In this document: positions 1 through 14,300 of the stretch, piece by piece
How the letters are laid out: each line of letters starts with the position of its first letter
How positions within the stretch are numbered: position 1 is the stretch's first letter
Assembly: GCF_035083965.1 (NCBI RefSeq)
Contig: NC_089726.1
Location: 11,351,501 to 11,415,500 of the forward strand
Origin: Branchiostoma lanceolatum
Lineage: Eukaryota > Chordata > Leptocardii > Amphioxiformes > Branchiostomatidae
Length of the DNA: 64,000 bases
Reading direction: 5' to 3'
Position numbers and translations under genes: made by a program
Notes under the pieces: model-generated
What the model was told of the DNA's origin: nothing
Database searches by the model: none
The model's input: only the letters and a program-made list of their open reading frames with translations

Positions 1-2879
1 GAGAGGCGCCGTGGATGGAAGGAGGGCAGGTAATGATACTTATGTTAGAACGCTTTATGACCATCCAGAAAGGCTCATTACACGCAGTGAACCCATAAAG
101 TTTACCTTTACAAGTTGCGTTGAAAAGACATCTGGGCCTGTATCTGTTACCCCAATCTCATCTACCTCGCAAATCTTTCTCTGATGGAAGCAGGTACGTA
201 AAACTAACGCCTGGGACTACTGAGTCCGCGCGCTGGTACAGAATTTGCGACGATATTTTAATTATAGATATCTGTCAAACTACGCACGTCAGACAGGTAA
301 TGTCATTATTTTTTAAACATATCTTTTAGCAACCAAAAATGCAAATCTAGTGCCCAAAGCAGCTACGGATTTGATCAAGACTGTGCCTTGCCTTTGACGA
401 TTAATTGCATCTACTTCAAAGTATTCTAAGATCTGCAGATGGAATTTTCATCATTGATAGACTTGAAAGTAACGTATATCGGAAGACTAACTAGATACGT
501 ACGTAATCACCTTACTCGTTGCTAAGCACTTGTCACTCACACTTAAGCTTCCGAACACCGCCATGGGCTCACTTCATGTACTCAACAACTTTGTTTACGA
601 AATGCAGAACTAAATGTTAAGCACAAGTTGCAACGTGCCGAATTCTGAGATGCGGACTCACTAAGAATCTGGCCTTTACGTAGATGTGCCAAATTGCACT
701 TCACCGAAGGTTTCAAAACAAAGTACTTTTTCAATAGCAACACGTTGAGTATTTTTGTATCTGTTTGTATGCTACAGCAAACACTTACACACACTTACAA
801 TTATCGAGTATGCTTCCACGATTTGTTGAAATAGGAAATACTGATTCGCCGAGGTAAGCATAGCTATAAACAGGTTTTATATTTGGAATCAACCGCATGA
901 ACCGTCCACCATTTCTCCACCTATTGTAAACCAATGGACTTTCAGACGATCTGGACTTCGATGTTCACGTGTCTTGTGCTGTTCGTTTTTAACTGTAGCT
1001 TACAATTTACGACTTGAAACGTTATGTTATCGCCTCCTCGAAAAATGTAATAGTCTATGTAGAGGATAGTCTATGCAGGCAGGAATCGCCTTGGGCCTCA
1101 TCTGTACCGACTCTCGTCTCAGATGTTTATCCTGGTGCTCTGTCAAACACTACAGTTGGGATATGCATATGTACCGTATGAAACCCCAGATAGTCTAACT
1201 CACAAAGTACTCCAGTTGAACGTGTTCAGATAAAAGAAGCTGAAAAACTGTGATAAGATTGCACTGCCAGGAGCAGTCAGGTATGGTCCTAGATACGTAC
1301 ACGAAAGGCAGGAAGGGAGGAACGACGTTTGGTGAATATAAAAATGAACACCTGTTACGTGAATCCAGCTCAAATTTCTCTCCCGGTTTCGAGAACACCA
1401 TGTATAATACATACTTCAGGAATGTGCTGTACCGGAGCTTTTATCTTACTTTGACTGGCGCAAACCCACAATATAAGTTTATTTGCAACCATTTCTGCAT
1501 GCCTATCGGGTTTTCCTTTTGTGTACATCGGAACTAGAATGCATCGCTCCTACAGTTAACGTTAATGCTTTTAGTGCATAGCAATGAGACCATGGACCTG
1601 CCGATCGTTTAAGCTGAATGATTGTGAAATGGTCAGACGCCAAGCAAAAGGTTGTTTTAGTCAAACTACGTGTCCAAATGCTTGGCACAGCTATCTACAA
1701 ACCCTTCTGTAGTTCTATCACGTCCCTATGGAACCATACAGAGTGACAAAGGGATTCAAGGGTCATGTCTCGAAAAGCAACGTTTCTACAGCTATGAGGC
1801 AGACTAAACTGTTCAGATCTAGGATCTAAGACGCGCCATACACGATAAGTAACGGCGTTGAGAGATTTCAGTAAAACCAGATGTAGCAGTACGTGGTAGT
1901 AATACCCATGATAGTAGACTATGGATTTGGCATACAAATAAGTCATCTTTACCAACGTCGTCTCTGTTCAAACTACTTCATCATTGTTAGCAATGCATTT
2001 TTCGACTTGATCACCCTAGAATATTGATAGTTTACCTAAAACGTAACAATTAAAGGTTGTTGTTTGATTCTGACTATATCAAATATTGATGCGGTGAAGA
2101 TAATCCAATTACAAAACCATAGCCGTGTACCTGGACCTGAATTTCCGAACGTATCGATCAACTTTGCATTCCTCTATATCCACTCATCCCCGGACAGCTA
2201 TTCGTCTCCTCTGGTTGTCAAACCTGCGTCTTCCTCTTCTCCATCTTGGCAGAAAAGCCGCCGAAGTGATCTTCTGAATGAGCCAGACTTCCCAGATAAT
2301 GGATGACTGAAGGAAGGAAAGTCGCTAACAAGGTGCTCCATCATTCCCTATAACAACTCAAGTAGAAAAACAAGTACTCAAAGTTATTGCAGAGCTAGAG
2401 TCTCAGGATTATTGTCGAAAAGTTTTCAGCAGCATGACATCGTTGTTTGGAGACCCTGCCGTGAGAATGCCGATGGGCATTCTTAACAGCAGGAGCTTCT
2501 AGTTTCTGGTAATAGGTTGTCTTTTGCATACACGCAGCATGGACATACGGGCAATGACGTCCTAGTCGCGCCATCTAGTCTACATCATCATTACCTTCCA
2601 TCTGTCAAATCACCAATTCCCGGCAGATCTTGTATCAGCAACTAATGGACTGATAGAACCAGTGATACCCCGGCGACCGGGCTTATTTTACAACCAGGAA
2701 TACAAAGTACAACGTCCTTTCGGAGCTTAGTCTGATACCATTCCTGCATGCATATTAAAACTGCTCTTGTACTGTTTTCATTTCATTGTTCATGGAACAC
2801 AGATTAGATAATGCAATTCGCAACTCAGTACGAATAGTCTGTGTTGTTTGATGCCACCTCATTCGAAGGCCCCCATTTC

Positions 2880-3055
2880 ACTAGACAGCGATCGCGCTGC
2901 GACCTCGCTTCGACCTAAATTGGATTTGTGCAACCCCCGACTTTTAATCAGAATATCAGGGAAAATGTAAAAGTATGTATAAAAAGACAACAAAGCACAC
3001 AAACTGTTAAAAAAAGATTATCTATAGAATTCGTTGGGATAACTGTATGAACAAC
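2880..3055. repeat. Interspersed repeat, copy 1 (shared with 51528-51690)
   Basis: The block beginning GCGATCGCGCTGCGACCTCG, followed by a GGATTTGTG core, an AAAATGTAAAAGTATG segment and a tail with GAATTCGTTG, recurs in the same orientation at 51528-51690. Two diverged copies in unrelated introns mark a dispersed repeat. Class unknown; no clear terminal repeats or target duplication seen. Confidence 0.6.
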
Positions 3056-3170
3056 ATAGTCAAAACGCATTCAATACGACTGCTTATCAGTCCCCGTAGA
3101 ATTGCTCTAGGAGGCTGGGAACAGATGCTATATGGACGCTAATGTTCAGAAGTAACGCTCAGATTCGCCA

Positions 3171-3262
3171 AATAGCAGTTACTCATGTCAAGCAACTGGA
3201 TATGATTTTGGAAACGGTCAGACTAGCATCCACTACTTTTCGTCACTGACACTGAGCAAGAT
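3171..3262. repeat. Foldback repeat family FB1, partial copy
   Basis: Contains AGTTACTC..CAAGCAACTGG, then GAAACGGTCAGAC and a GTCACTGAC segment, the half-element sequence that occurs complete at 15148-15403 and again at 18156-18222 and 41727-41857. This copy has only one arm. Confidence 0.5.
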
Positions 3263-3635
3263 TTTTGGATCAGCAGGTTATATTGGCATTCCTCGAACTA
3301 GGGATTTCACAATTTACATTTTACATACACGCTTTTAGTGCGTGGTTCATCAGCCGTGTCAAGTATCTCCTAGATGACGTACATCAGAGATATTGATGTT
3401 GATGATGATGATTGCAACGTGTATCTAAAATTGTTCATTAACAAAACGTAAAATTTCACATTCCACAAGGTTAAGTTACATTGTGAAATAACTTGCGGTA
3501 ACAGCGTGTGTACTTTAATTGTGCTTCGGCATCTAGATTCGATGTTTGATTTGAAGTCTCTTTAAACATCCAATATCTCAAGGAGGTCCGTTTAGCTACA
3601 GCAGCGATCACGCACGGTACCTGGTAACGACATTG

Positions 3636-3705
3636 TCGTGTCCGTGTGGCGTAGCGGTCTGCGCACTCCGGTACTCACAATCAGGTTCACATTCTGTATG
3701 GATGT
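3636..3705 (+). repeat. tRNA-like remnant (possible SINE head)
   Basis: GTGTGGCGTAGCGGTCTGCG resembles a pol III A-box/D-arm, with a weak B-box-like GGTTCACATTC about 35 bases later. No acceptor stem pairing was found, so this is at best a decayed tRNA-derived repeat head. Confidence 0.25.
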
Positions 3706-5975
3706 ATGGGTGTTTGGCTATAAAAGGCGAGCCGAAGCATTGCACTACCAGCTGCCGAAAAAGCAGTAGGCTTCGTCTCCAGTAGTACGCTTTGAGTTCG
3801 ACAGAAGAAGAATAACGGCACCTTCCACCATGCTGAAATCTCTTTCTTTTCGAGTAGAATCCCCCCCAATGTTACACGTTAGTGAAGGACCAAAAACCGA
3901 TTTAGCCATACCCTCACGACCACTCATAGGATTTTAAGCTTGTATTGGGATACAATCCGTATAAAGTAACCATTTCTAGGGAGAGACCATTTGCCATTAA
4001 AAACATGCAGTACTAGGTCTCAAGATTACTTTTTATGTCTTTCCGAGCTCGGTGGTCGTAAGTCCACTATACTCGTCTTCTGAAGGATTGGATTTGGAAT
4101 GTGCGGGGGTGAATTATCTAATTACTAGGTGACATCAAGACTTAACAGGTGTCTGTACAAAAGCACCGATCTCTGACTTTCATTATTTTCTGCAAAGCTT
4201 CAGTTCTTCCAGCCGCCGGTCATCTGCACTTAAGAAAAACCTTCGAGTCACGCTTCAAAGAGCGGGCTTTAATGGCATAGCCGAGTAGCGTACGTGTGTT
4301 ACTGGTGAAAGTTTCTACGCACAACGTAAAAAGGGACTATAAAGACGAGGAAGAATAAAGACCGTTACAAGCAGTCTTTGGTTCAAATCATTTTGGTCAA
4401 CTGTCATCTTTTGCTATAAGCATTCTACATTATATGTTGAATACATGTCTGCTTACATAGGAGTTAGTCTTTCATCTTTGGACATTTGATCCAAGACGGC
4501 CCGAAGCCGAAGTCGGGTCATGACGTCTAACACGTACACTGTCTACACATGTTGACCTACCGCCACTGAACAAAGAAACGTTTGATATGTCATCGGTATC
4601 AAATATGGGCGGACGAAATTTGATGCCGCCTGACTGTATGTGATATAAACTCGACAGTCATTCTTGTTTTTCTTCTTTTTATCAAATATTCCCTTGCACA
4701 CAAACAAGTCACATCCAACTTCCACAGAAGATCTGTTTAACATGACGTGTCTAAACTTCGCAGTATCACCTAAATGTGTGGCTATTTATTTATGCAACTA
4801 AAAATTTACTATGCTTTACTATGACAGCATAGTGAGCTCCGCGGTGCAGTTTAAGAACAACCATGGCTTACCTGACAGATAGGGATTTTAACGGCCATTA
4901 CCAACAGTTGCTGGGTTGAACGAACCCATGCAGAACCACCACCTTTGACTCGGTCTCTTTTATCAAATATGGGGGAGACTAGAGTCTGAGAGCATCTTTC
5001 TTTCGTGTCTGATATGATCAAAAAGGTATGACTATCTTAAAGAGTCAAGAAAACAAATCAGGTCTACGTTTGGACGTCACAGGAAATCATGGCCTTGAGG
5101 CTGGATCCGAAACCTCATTAACTGGGGCTGGGTTTATTTCTCAAACACGTGGCTATAGCTTCACCTTGCAACGTGCTGTCTAGAGTTTATAACATTTTAT
5201 AATACAGTGGGGTGAAGTGCACTTAATACCAATTCCTAAGACTACTTAATGCCACTGAAAAAAAAGCAGATTTGGCGGTCGTGATGAAAAGGGTGTTACC
5301 TGATCAAAAAGTTCAGTGAAATAAACAAAATGGCGTACACGCATAGTGTTAGACAAGGTTTTCCTTTCCGTTCCTTCACAATGACGTATACGGTATAGTG
5401 CCGCGAACTTGCACTTATGCTATCAGAAATACTGTATCACTTATACGGTTTGTTAACAATTCTATTCGCCATATTATGCAGTTTGTCAAAAGTAATAACC
5501 TACTGGGAGCACCCAACGAACACTTGTCAATTGGTGATTATGTGTGTGATGTGTGGGCGTTCAAGTAACTTCATTGCAATTATTCATAATGGAGAGATAA
5601 TTCCGAAATCCTTCATAGACTTCATCTGAGGTGTGCTGAAAAGATGATAACATTTTGAGGGACGATAATTGGGTAATAAACATCAATATCCCGTTACTGC
5701 CACAGTAGCTACATATTAAACACCGTCAGCCTTAAGCGGTTACGAGTCATCCGATGAGACATCATATCTCAGTTTATATCACCACGGGGATTATCTTGTC
5801 ATTTTGCTTTACTGTGTTGATCCTGGTTAAATTAAAGGTGCTGACATTCCCCGGGGATGTAGCGGAATCCCCTCACGACGTCCTGTGTGGATGGATGTTA
5901 TGTCAAAACTGTCGTAGTGGACGGTTCTTCGACAAAAGATTATTGGCAGAAGAATGTATCAATGATTGAGCAATT

Positions 5976-6045
5976 GATTTGTTGATTGGTTGTTTGCTCG
6001 ATTGATAGATTTTATTGATTTTATTGATTGATTGATTGATTGATT
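5976..6045. repeat. TTGA/GATT simple repeat
   Basis: Degenerate run of TTGATT/GATTGATTGATT units, cleanest between about 6020 and 6045. Ordinary microsatellite. Confidence 0.7.
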
Positions 6046-7919
6046 ATCCTAGTCGTAATCTTCTAGCCTCTGAAATGAAAAGTTAAGCTGAGGATATGTA
6101 TCCCAATGGGGTGATACTGATTGTAAATGTTTTGGACGAGAAAAAAGTGCGCCCCCCCAAAAAAAAGTGAAGAAAAATCAAGAGTTAAATATGGTCCCTA
6201 ATGCAGTGTAGACACAACTATGATTACAGAAAGGGCAATTCTGGAGTAACTGGTACATTTACGTGTCTCATCCCTGTGCACTGCTGACACGGTAACATTA
6301 GATGGAGAAGTCTTTGGATTCCCTTGTCGATTCACTCAGCCGGGACTAAGTATCACATAACCGGTTGACTGTGAAAAAGATTAATCCCTTTCAAATACAA
6401 AGCGTTTGCAGTTAGCGAGTTTACATCCCTACAACAGAGGGCATTCAATGCAAGATTTGCGAACAGAAAGGATAACGAATGTTTTTCCTCGAGCTAAGAT
6501 GAAGGCCACGATAGCAGCAGAGGAAGACTTTGTCACGCTGTCTGTCAGGACGCCGCTGATATGTGAGGGCGACGAGAGGTAGATGATATCACAGGGTTCA
6601 TAAGCTGTTTCCGGATGACGATGATAATGGTGTCACCTGTAGCTGATAGTGTCAGCTCGGATTGACACCTCTATGCCGTCTGTCTGACGGATCGCCGGTG
6701 GGACGGGTTTGATTAAGAACCTGGCAGTACGTGAGGTCGATCCTACATTGACTGGCTGATATGATTCTCTTACTCACTTTTGAGATGGGATAGATGAACT
6801 CCTCCTTTTCCTTTTTCATCCTAGATAGATGAACTAACCCTTCACAATTAATCAGGAGACCCAACATGACAACTATCTAAACCCCCCGCAGTGAAATGAA
6901 TTGTATGTGTGCTGGTAAATTATGCCATGTAGATCTATTTTTATTTGCAACCCCCTCTGAAGGGAATCGCTGATTTCGCCAAGGAATTGGCCTCACAAAG
7001 AACATAATTCTTACAGATTTTCAAGGACCGGAGCTTCACTGATAAGATAACAAGAGCACACAGGCACTGGTGGCTGATGGGAGAGATACTGAATATAAAG
7101 TATGCTTTCTTTGCAGTGCCTATGAAATGTCAGAAGAACTATAACTGTGAGACATGGAAAGACGGTGGTATGATATGATAACATGGATGCTATGCCATAG
7201 ACGGATATAGCTTGGCATGAAACGGCAAGAAGAGATGCTCCTCTCCACACAAACGGACCGCGTTTGCTCGTCAATACAGTGATTGCGGATTGTTCTGGTG
7301 AATATATTAATCTACCATGGAAAATACCACACAGAGATATTATCGGAAGCTGTGCTTTTCTCTATTGCCAAAACACCCTCGTGCGTTTCGCAGTTGGTGT
7401 TTCCGGGTGGGTGTATTGGTATCTGTAACATTCGGCTATCCCCTTTTTCACAGATCACGTCATTTACATTTTTCTTTCTCTCCTTAACGTCCTCAATGCC
7501 CACACCATTAACGTGGCGTTCAGCTTACACCGCGTGGATTGTTACTATAATCAATGGTATTATTTAGAATATCCTTGCCCTTATGTACATCTTTACAAGC
7601 AGGCATGGCAGCAAATGGTGTATATGCACAGTACATGCTTGCTTAAAATGAAGGAGGTTCTATCTTTAACCTCTTTGTGAGAATAGAGTCCAATCTTACC
7701 TTACATTACATTACAAAGAGCTAAAATGACCAGCCACACAGTTAGTCTTTTGTCGGCAGTGTCTTCAAACTTTTATCTACGTCATGGTAATTGAGATGTT
7801 TCAATGGTCGGTTTCTTTTTATACATCGTGCGTGATCACCTTAGACGTGATGACTGCAACTTTGACAAGTATTTTGACTCAAGTGTTCACTCAATACCCG
7901 ATCTCTTTGAGCATCTGTG

Positions 7920-7995
7920 TGGCTCGTGTGTGGCGTAACGGTTAAAGCATTGGACTCAGAACCAGTAGTTGCTGTGTTGCATTGCCTGAATAGAT
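7920..7995 (+). repeat. tRNA-like remnant (possible SINE head)
   Basis: TGTGGCGTAACGGTTAAAGC followed by ATTGGACTCAGAACCAG resembles a tRNA D-arm and anticodon arm, but no intact B box or closing acceptor stem follows. Read as a degenerate tRNA-derived repeat, not a functional tRNA. Confidence 0.3.
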
Positions 7996-8688
7996 ATTCG
8001 ATGACAATTATGAGCGCCAGACCGCTTGAATATTAGTACACAGGACGTCTCCTAGAGGTCTATTACGAAAAGGCAAGTGGATGAAATTAAGTCCCCACCT
8101 CGCACATAATGGAATTGAAGATATATCAGGGTATGAAGGCTCAAATACATAGCCTATTTATACGAATTGGTTGTGACGTTATCTATATCCTGGATGAGAG
8201 AGATATACATTCTGACGTGTTAAATGAAGTTCGTTAGCTAGGTGGATACAGACTGTACTCAATTTCAGAGGCGTATTGCTCAGTCTCTGGGAAATAATCC
8301 AATCAGAAAAACAGGAAGAAAACAAAAACTACTCCTAGGATTAAGATAGCCCGAGCAAAAGTGGCCCGGTGTCAGGTGAATGCTGTTCTCATTAAGTCAA
8401 TGTAGTCTTTGTAACATAGGAGCCGATAGTTCAGCACCATGGACTTCACCAATGGTGTTATTTAAACTTAGACTTGTCATTTTCAGGTATTTTGATATTG
8501 TTTTAGAAAACCATCGTATTTCACAGTTTCACATCTACCGTCTTTTTAAGTGTGGGATGTTACTATGCGTTGCGTCTGTTTAAGAGAAGAAGATTTATAG
8601 AAGAAACCGTGCTGCATTAAATGTGTCAATTTCATTTACGATTATTCCTTATGGTCATGTCTTGAAAGGCACTGAATGATCGTCTTAC

Positions 8689-9192
8689 CTCAAAAAGCCG
8701 TAAAATATTGGCCACGTTGACGGACACGGAACTGGAGGCAGCCCCGATGACGCCCACCACAGGTCGGCGGGGCTTCTTCAGTGCCGGCGCGCCGTCCTTG
8801 CACACGGCGTCCCTGACGTCCCGGTCGATGATGGACCGCACGAAGGCCAGGGCTTCCCCCAGAGCGTGGGTATCGCTGGAGCAGGTGTCCAGGATGTGTG
8901 CGCCCAGGGATACCCCCGGTAGAAGTGTGTCGTCCTGGTTGATCTTGTCGATAGCGTACAGCATCGCCTCCATGCGCTGTATGCCGGCCTCCTCCTTCAC
9001 CTCCCCGCATCCCACACCGTTCGGACCCCGGCTGTGCACGGGAAACAGCCCGCCAAGCGTGATGTTACCGTCCAGGATAACGCTGCCCTCCTCAGCCAGC
9101 ACCACATGGCACACCACGCCTAAAACAGCTACCAGGGCCACCCGCGCCAATGTCATCGCAGACGAGGAAACAAGCATCTTTCTGTCAGCCAT
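8689..9192 (-). CDS. Metabotropic glutamate receptor, first coding exon (group III-like), partial gene
   Basis: Class C GPCR for glutamate at the plasma membrane; this exon encodes the signal peptide and the start of the extracellular Venus-flytrap domain. Reading from ATG 9192 gives 168 residues: a hydrophobic signal segment at about 14-33 ending VVLA, then [13 protein letters not shown] (about 44-56), [11 protein letters not shown] (101-111), and [21 protein letters not shown] (about 147-167), the Ser-rich loop that in this family contacts the amino-acid ligand. The exon ends in GAG followed by GTAAGA, in phase 0, where mGluR genes commonly have an intron after LRLF. The wording of [16 protein letters not shown] and LDTCS.DTHAL resembles the mGluR4/6/7/8 group; that subgroup is inference. 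The frame stays open upstream to 9351, but those 53 residues look like 5' UTR, so I prefer the Met just before the signal peptide. No later exon (expected IPQISYAST-like) is visible to the left, so intron 1 exceeds 8.6 kb. Confidence 0.9.
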
Positions 9193-11055
9193 CTCGTAGT
9201 CGAACTGATAACAAGAGAGTTTGACAGGGAAAGCGCTGCGCGCTGATTGGAAAGGCTCGTCTTTGATCTCCCACGGGCACTCGATAATGAATGATTTTCC
9301 AGTGCGGCGAAAGGATGGTTTCAGTCTCTTGCCTTGAAACTTGATGGGCAAATAACCTTCAGAATATTGAGAAGAGAAACAGACCGCTCCCCGTGTACTT
9401 ACCGAACGCTGTGACGCTCGCCTTGTCCTTGCGTATGTATGCCAACCAAGTCTATGATGCGATTTGGGAGACAGTTGCAGAGAACAACCTCGGTGATGTT
9501 CAGTTCTGTGTACAGGACATCAAATTTCTACTTAGGTTACTCTAGTAGAACCATGTATCAAAAGACCACATGGACAAAACAGAGGACAAAATTCCCAGCA
9601 GAAAGTGAGGTAAACATCCCCAGTGTAAGACTGCAGGATGACTGGCTGTGGTTCTTGCGCGCATGCGTGACGTGTGAATAAAACTGTACCGGTTATGTCA
9701 CGACACACCGCGTACGCAGCTTCCGTCCAGGAACTCATCTGATTGGCTCGTTTCAGATTGTATATTAAAATCCTTGCAATTACGTCAAGCATATAAATAT
9801 TTTTTGTAAGTTCACCATAATCCGAAGAGGGACTCATATTTCAAAAATATCAAATGGTCTCTACCTCCGTTAGCTGATGAATAGACTTGAGGACTGCAGG
9901 GCATATTTGAAATTGAGAATATGACCTTTTCAGTTTGATTGCAAAAATACAGCTAGTTATGTAGGAAGGTCAGATGACGCAATATTAAGATATCAGTCAT
10001 GCTAGCAGCTTGTGCTTTGACCTCCCATTTTTGGTACGCCTTGGCTGACAGTTCATTTCAAAACGATGTCCCTAAGTAACTTTACACGCTCTTGTGCAAT
10101 CAATACATTATTGTGCAATCTTTAAGCGTAATCTAACAAGCAGGGTTAATGAGAAAACTAGACGTTCTATGTCAGGGACTGTTTCAAAGATAAAAACTAT
10201 GCTTTAGTATAATTCCATAAAGGAATGCCTAGTGATCTTTGCAAGCTCGTGTTAGCTGTATGATACTGGCATGAAAGATCATCTGTAAGTAGAGATGTCA
10301 CCAAGTAAGCTGTTATATTGCACAACAACGCTTATAAGCATAATTCCTGACATTGATGGAGCATTACATCGCCGTCAAAGTCCCTGGACCATTTAATTAG
10401 AGAGCTACCAAATGAATTAACTTTGATTTCCAGGCGAGCCCTAAGCCAGCCGCCCATTGGGGACCTTGTGACAAGCTTCATACTTTTATGGAGACGAAAT
10501 CAGGTTGGTTTACTGTTTCAGAACAAGTGCTCTTAATAACGCTCTTTTATCTTTGCCTTGAGTGGAATTTCATTACCTTTGGCTGATAATTTGTGAATTT
10601 GTAACAAAGGGAATCCAAACACACCCGGGGAGTTAATATAAAGTCCCGCGCAGTATATGTGGTTTCGCTGCGAAGGTAAGCTAATTTTCTCAGCACTGCA
10701 TATCGCGGGCGCCCTGATGGCTGCTGATCCGCCGCACCATCCAAGGATACCATCTGCCCAAAAGACTTCAGAGCTTGAATACAAATTGTCTTGAACATTA
10801 AAGTGTTTCTAATCATGATCTTTAGTGCTGCGCTCAGCACGACACTGCTGTGTAATAACACTTGTCCGTGGTGTACTTTCCCCCACCCTCAGGCGCCATG
10901 AGGAAACGGTAAGCTCTCAGAACGATTCTAGCTTCGGGTGCCTTCCGGCATGAACTTTACTCGATTTTTCGTGGCAGCTTAGAAACTGAAATTCATTATC
11001 ATCTGTTGCAGTCATGACTAGGGTGCCGAAATGTTTTGAGGTGTGCATGGGGTCT
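9193..11055. other. Upstream flank of the mGluR exon, no gene recognised
   Basis: This is 5' UTR/promoter side for the minus-strand receptor. Open frames here are short and show no recognisable motif. I could not pick out a TATA box or a non-coding first exon with any confidence. Confidence 0.4.
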
Positions 11056-11345
11056 CTAAACTTCATGTCTCTGACAGCATACATTAGTAAAAATATAGAT
11101 TTTCCTCATTACTTATGCAAATTAAGTCCCAATTTGCATAATTTGCACTACATTTGTACATCTCTGATTAGGCTATCTTCATATTAAATAACACGAAAAT
11201 TCCTTTCTTCAGTTATTCTTCTTGGAAGATTTTGACAAAAACGCCAATGCAGTTCCAGTGTCACATACCAGACGTTCTTCAGTTGTGCTGACTTCAAGCA
11301 TCCGGACACACACACAACCTCACACGCAAACACACACACAAACAC
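11056..11345 (+). repeat. Microsatellite-ended repeat family R1, copy 1
   Basis: Contains the TTTGCATAATTTGCA block, TTGTACATCTCTG, a TTGGAAGATTTTGACAAAAA block, a TGCAGTTCCAG block and ends in a CA-rich microsatellite. The same order of blocks is seen at 18240-18745 in the same orientation and at 26543-27430 reversed, which defines a dispersed family. No coding capacity. Class unknown. Confidence 0.6.
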
Positions 11346-14300
11346 GCTCAAAACAATACATGTATCTCCATGAAAAAATCTCCATTTCTCATGGAGATAA
11401 TGGGCATGGTTAACTATCTTTAAAACATTCTATAATAGGATGTCACGCCCTTAATATGTGGGGGCAAGATACACGATACACGAACATCCAGTGTACAAGC
11501 ATGTGTCGTGCTGGAAAATCTCCCGTCATGCCTTAGTGTACTGTCCCAATATTTAATGTGGAGAAGGGTCACTGTAGTTTGAAATGAAGGTCTCATTAAT
11601 ACGTTCAACACGGACAGGAATGTAACACTGATTCATAACAGTAGGGGTGTAATTTTCGTTCTGGTGAAACGGTTTCAGAATCTGGGTCAAGTGATGGCAG
11701 GCATGAGTGCTTTCAGGTATGACTTTGGTTAGCCTGATGAATCGCGCACCTAGTGGCCAGCCGGTAACCGCCATTGGGGGTCAGTAACCTCCGACCGAGA
11801 GCTTGTGTAAATACAGGCTAGACTTTGGTGTGTTTGGGTGAACCGCGAATATATACATTGTAGAAACGAGCAACATATGCAAGAAATATTGTTTATCAAC
11901 AAACGTCTCTTTTTGAGATTTATCTAGTGGACGTTTTTAAGGTATTTAGTGAGACCAGGTCAAGCTATCTGGAATCCATGCGGAATTTCTATTCCTCCTA
12001 TGATTGTGACATTCAGAAGAAGTATGTCAATGGCTACCATATACATGTATGTACTAACGTCTCCTGAGCAATGTGAGCAACAGAGTCGACCACCTGTCAA
12101 CCATCTGCCCATGCTGCCGTCCTGTACCAGTGTCCCTCGTGATTCTTGACACTGACGAACTTTGTCACAGGGCGATCTAGTGTCTCATTAATGCGTGAAC
12201 TATCTCCAGATTTATTGGAAGTAATTGGTTGGGCATCTCCCAGATAGGGGATACAGTGTTTTCCCCCAAGGTACATAACAAACATGAAGCCAGCAATTTT
12301 GAAACTGCTGACTCGGTGATAACCGTTATTCTTACCCATGCGGGTCATCAGTCGTCCAATTGAAGCGGCTGATCAGAGGAGGCACGGGGGAGTAACGACT
12401 GCAAAACTGTCCAGAATCTCGTACAATATGCATTTAAGAGGGGAAGGCTAGATTAGCGCTCATTGACGTACGAATAATTTTAAGGTGGTGCCTTCTGACA
12501 TGGTTCATTAGATCATTACCCGTCACTTCAGATGCTAATACCTGACCCAGCTATTCAACATTTAACGTTTCTTTAAGAAAACGGTTTTCACACATAACGG
12601 TTCGAAATTATATGAAATTATACACCTTGGAACCGAGCGTTCTAGCGGCGCTGTAAATACCGGCCACCGCACACATGGGACATTATACAGCCTGATATGG
12701 CCATCTGTGCATCGTCAGGGAAGTTTCAATTACATCAAACAAGTCACGAAATTGGATTATGTGCTAACTGGGAATCACAGGGTTTCTATCGATCTCATGA
12801 AAATCTGCGCGGCTGGTCCATCTGCTCTAACTGTAACGTCAGCCGGCCGCACGGGCGGGAAAACCTGCATGGTGTGTTCCTGAGACATCAACTCAAGTAC
12901 TGTACATGCAATAGCCATCTCTGCTTCAGAATTTCGCTGTTATACATCAGTGTTTGTTGGATATGGTTCCTCATGATCCGCTATCCACATTCACCTACCT
13001 GTACCTGTCTGTAAACGAAAATCGTTGGAAATAAACTTGTGTATGTCAACAACAAAATGATTTTCCAGTACAGTACAACATGTCACTAGGCAGACTTCAA
13101 ACCATAAAACTTCTTACGTTTTACCATAAATTCTATCATACTCGTATTTACCTTTCAAAACGATTGATGACGATTTGCCGCATTATTGGCTTGAACCAAC
13201 CAAGCATCAAGCTCATGAAGTGGTTTCCCATTAGTGTAACATTAGCTGATAAAGTAATTTCTCATAGATGTATAAAACTACATCATAGACAAAACAAAAA
13301 TCACACATCCAGTACTCTAAGGTGTTGATGAGCAAGTCTATGCTGATCCGCGCCTACGGCTTCCATAAAGACCTGCCCATTTCAGCCATGCAGCTCACTT
13401 CTCCTGCTCTAATGTACGAAAAAGGAATTATGCACATTAAGAAACAACTAGTGTCTTAACCTGGTCTTAAGTATGCATGCGTACATCAGGGGGAGGAAGA
13501 GAAACAAATGGCATGTCGCTAACTGTTCCCATCGCTGCATGAGACTGGCCACTTACGCGCGACTACCTGAGCTGGTCGGCAACATCGCTTCTGCACGTCT
13601 CCGGCGCATAACGGACCGCGGGGGAAATTAGCAACAGCATATGTACTATGTGCACTTATGTTCAACTGCGCGGAACAGTTAGACACCTGACAAGGTAGCA
13701 ATTACCCTAACACGTATGTCCAAGCAGAATGAGGGTAATTGCTTGACGTTGGACGATATGCAGAGTTTCACAGATAAGGAAATTACAAATCGTCTAGAGG
13801 TCCGTGTAGGTATGACAATCATGGTAAATTCACTGGGAAGACCGCCCTTATGTCGTTAATGTTATGCACGTTTGGGGAGGTATCTTACATCTATTTCATA
13901 CAGTCAGCGATTTTGGACTTTGTCTGTATAAGAGTTTTTTTACTAATCAGCATCGGTCTAACGTATTTTTCTGTCATGTCAACCAATGATAGACATCCAT
14001 CAGAGAGAATGTCGATTTGTCGCTTTGGAATAATACGGTCCATCAGGATGTGTTGGTCGTCTAACAGCGCGACTTATTTCTAATTGGAAACCTTCATAAA
14101 TGGAGATATAACATGGGTAGTAAAAAGTCAGTCCTGCAGTGATAATGGTAAAACGACCGGCTGATTGCAGTATCGCATTACAACCTCTCTACTTCCGCCG
14201 AACTCAAATGGACAAACTCGTCTGCGGTTCTAAATCAGTAAAGCGTTGCGGAACCATCAGCTCTGCTGTGGTCATGAAAACAGCCTCTAGCAGATTATTT

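Larger units (their letters stand above)
1..8688 (-). other. Intron 1 (partial) of the metabotropic glutamate receptor gene
   Basis: No coding exon could be recognised here on either strand. The tract starts at the GT donor at 8688-8687 and runs to the window edge. It holds an interspersed repeat near 2880-3055, half of a foldback repeat near 3171-3262, a TTGA-type simple repeat near 5976-6045 and two weak tRNA-like remnants. The remaining sequence shows nothing I can support. Whether all of it is intron depends on exon 2 lying outside the window. Confidence 0.6.

Noticed and set aside
8708-9199. 163-codon open frame on the plus strand over the mGluR exon
   Set aside because: Antisense shadow of a GC-rich exon whose minus-strand reading has a signal peptide and clear receptor motifs.
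9193-9351. Upstream extension of the mGluR reading frame by 53 residues
   Set aside because: It would place a charged stretch before the signal peptide; the Met at 9192 gives a normal signal sequence.
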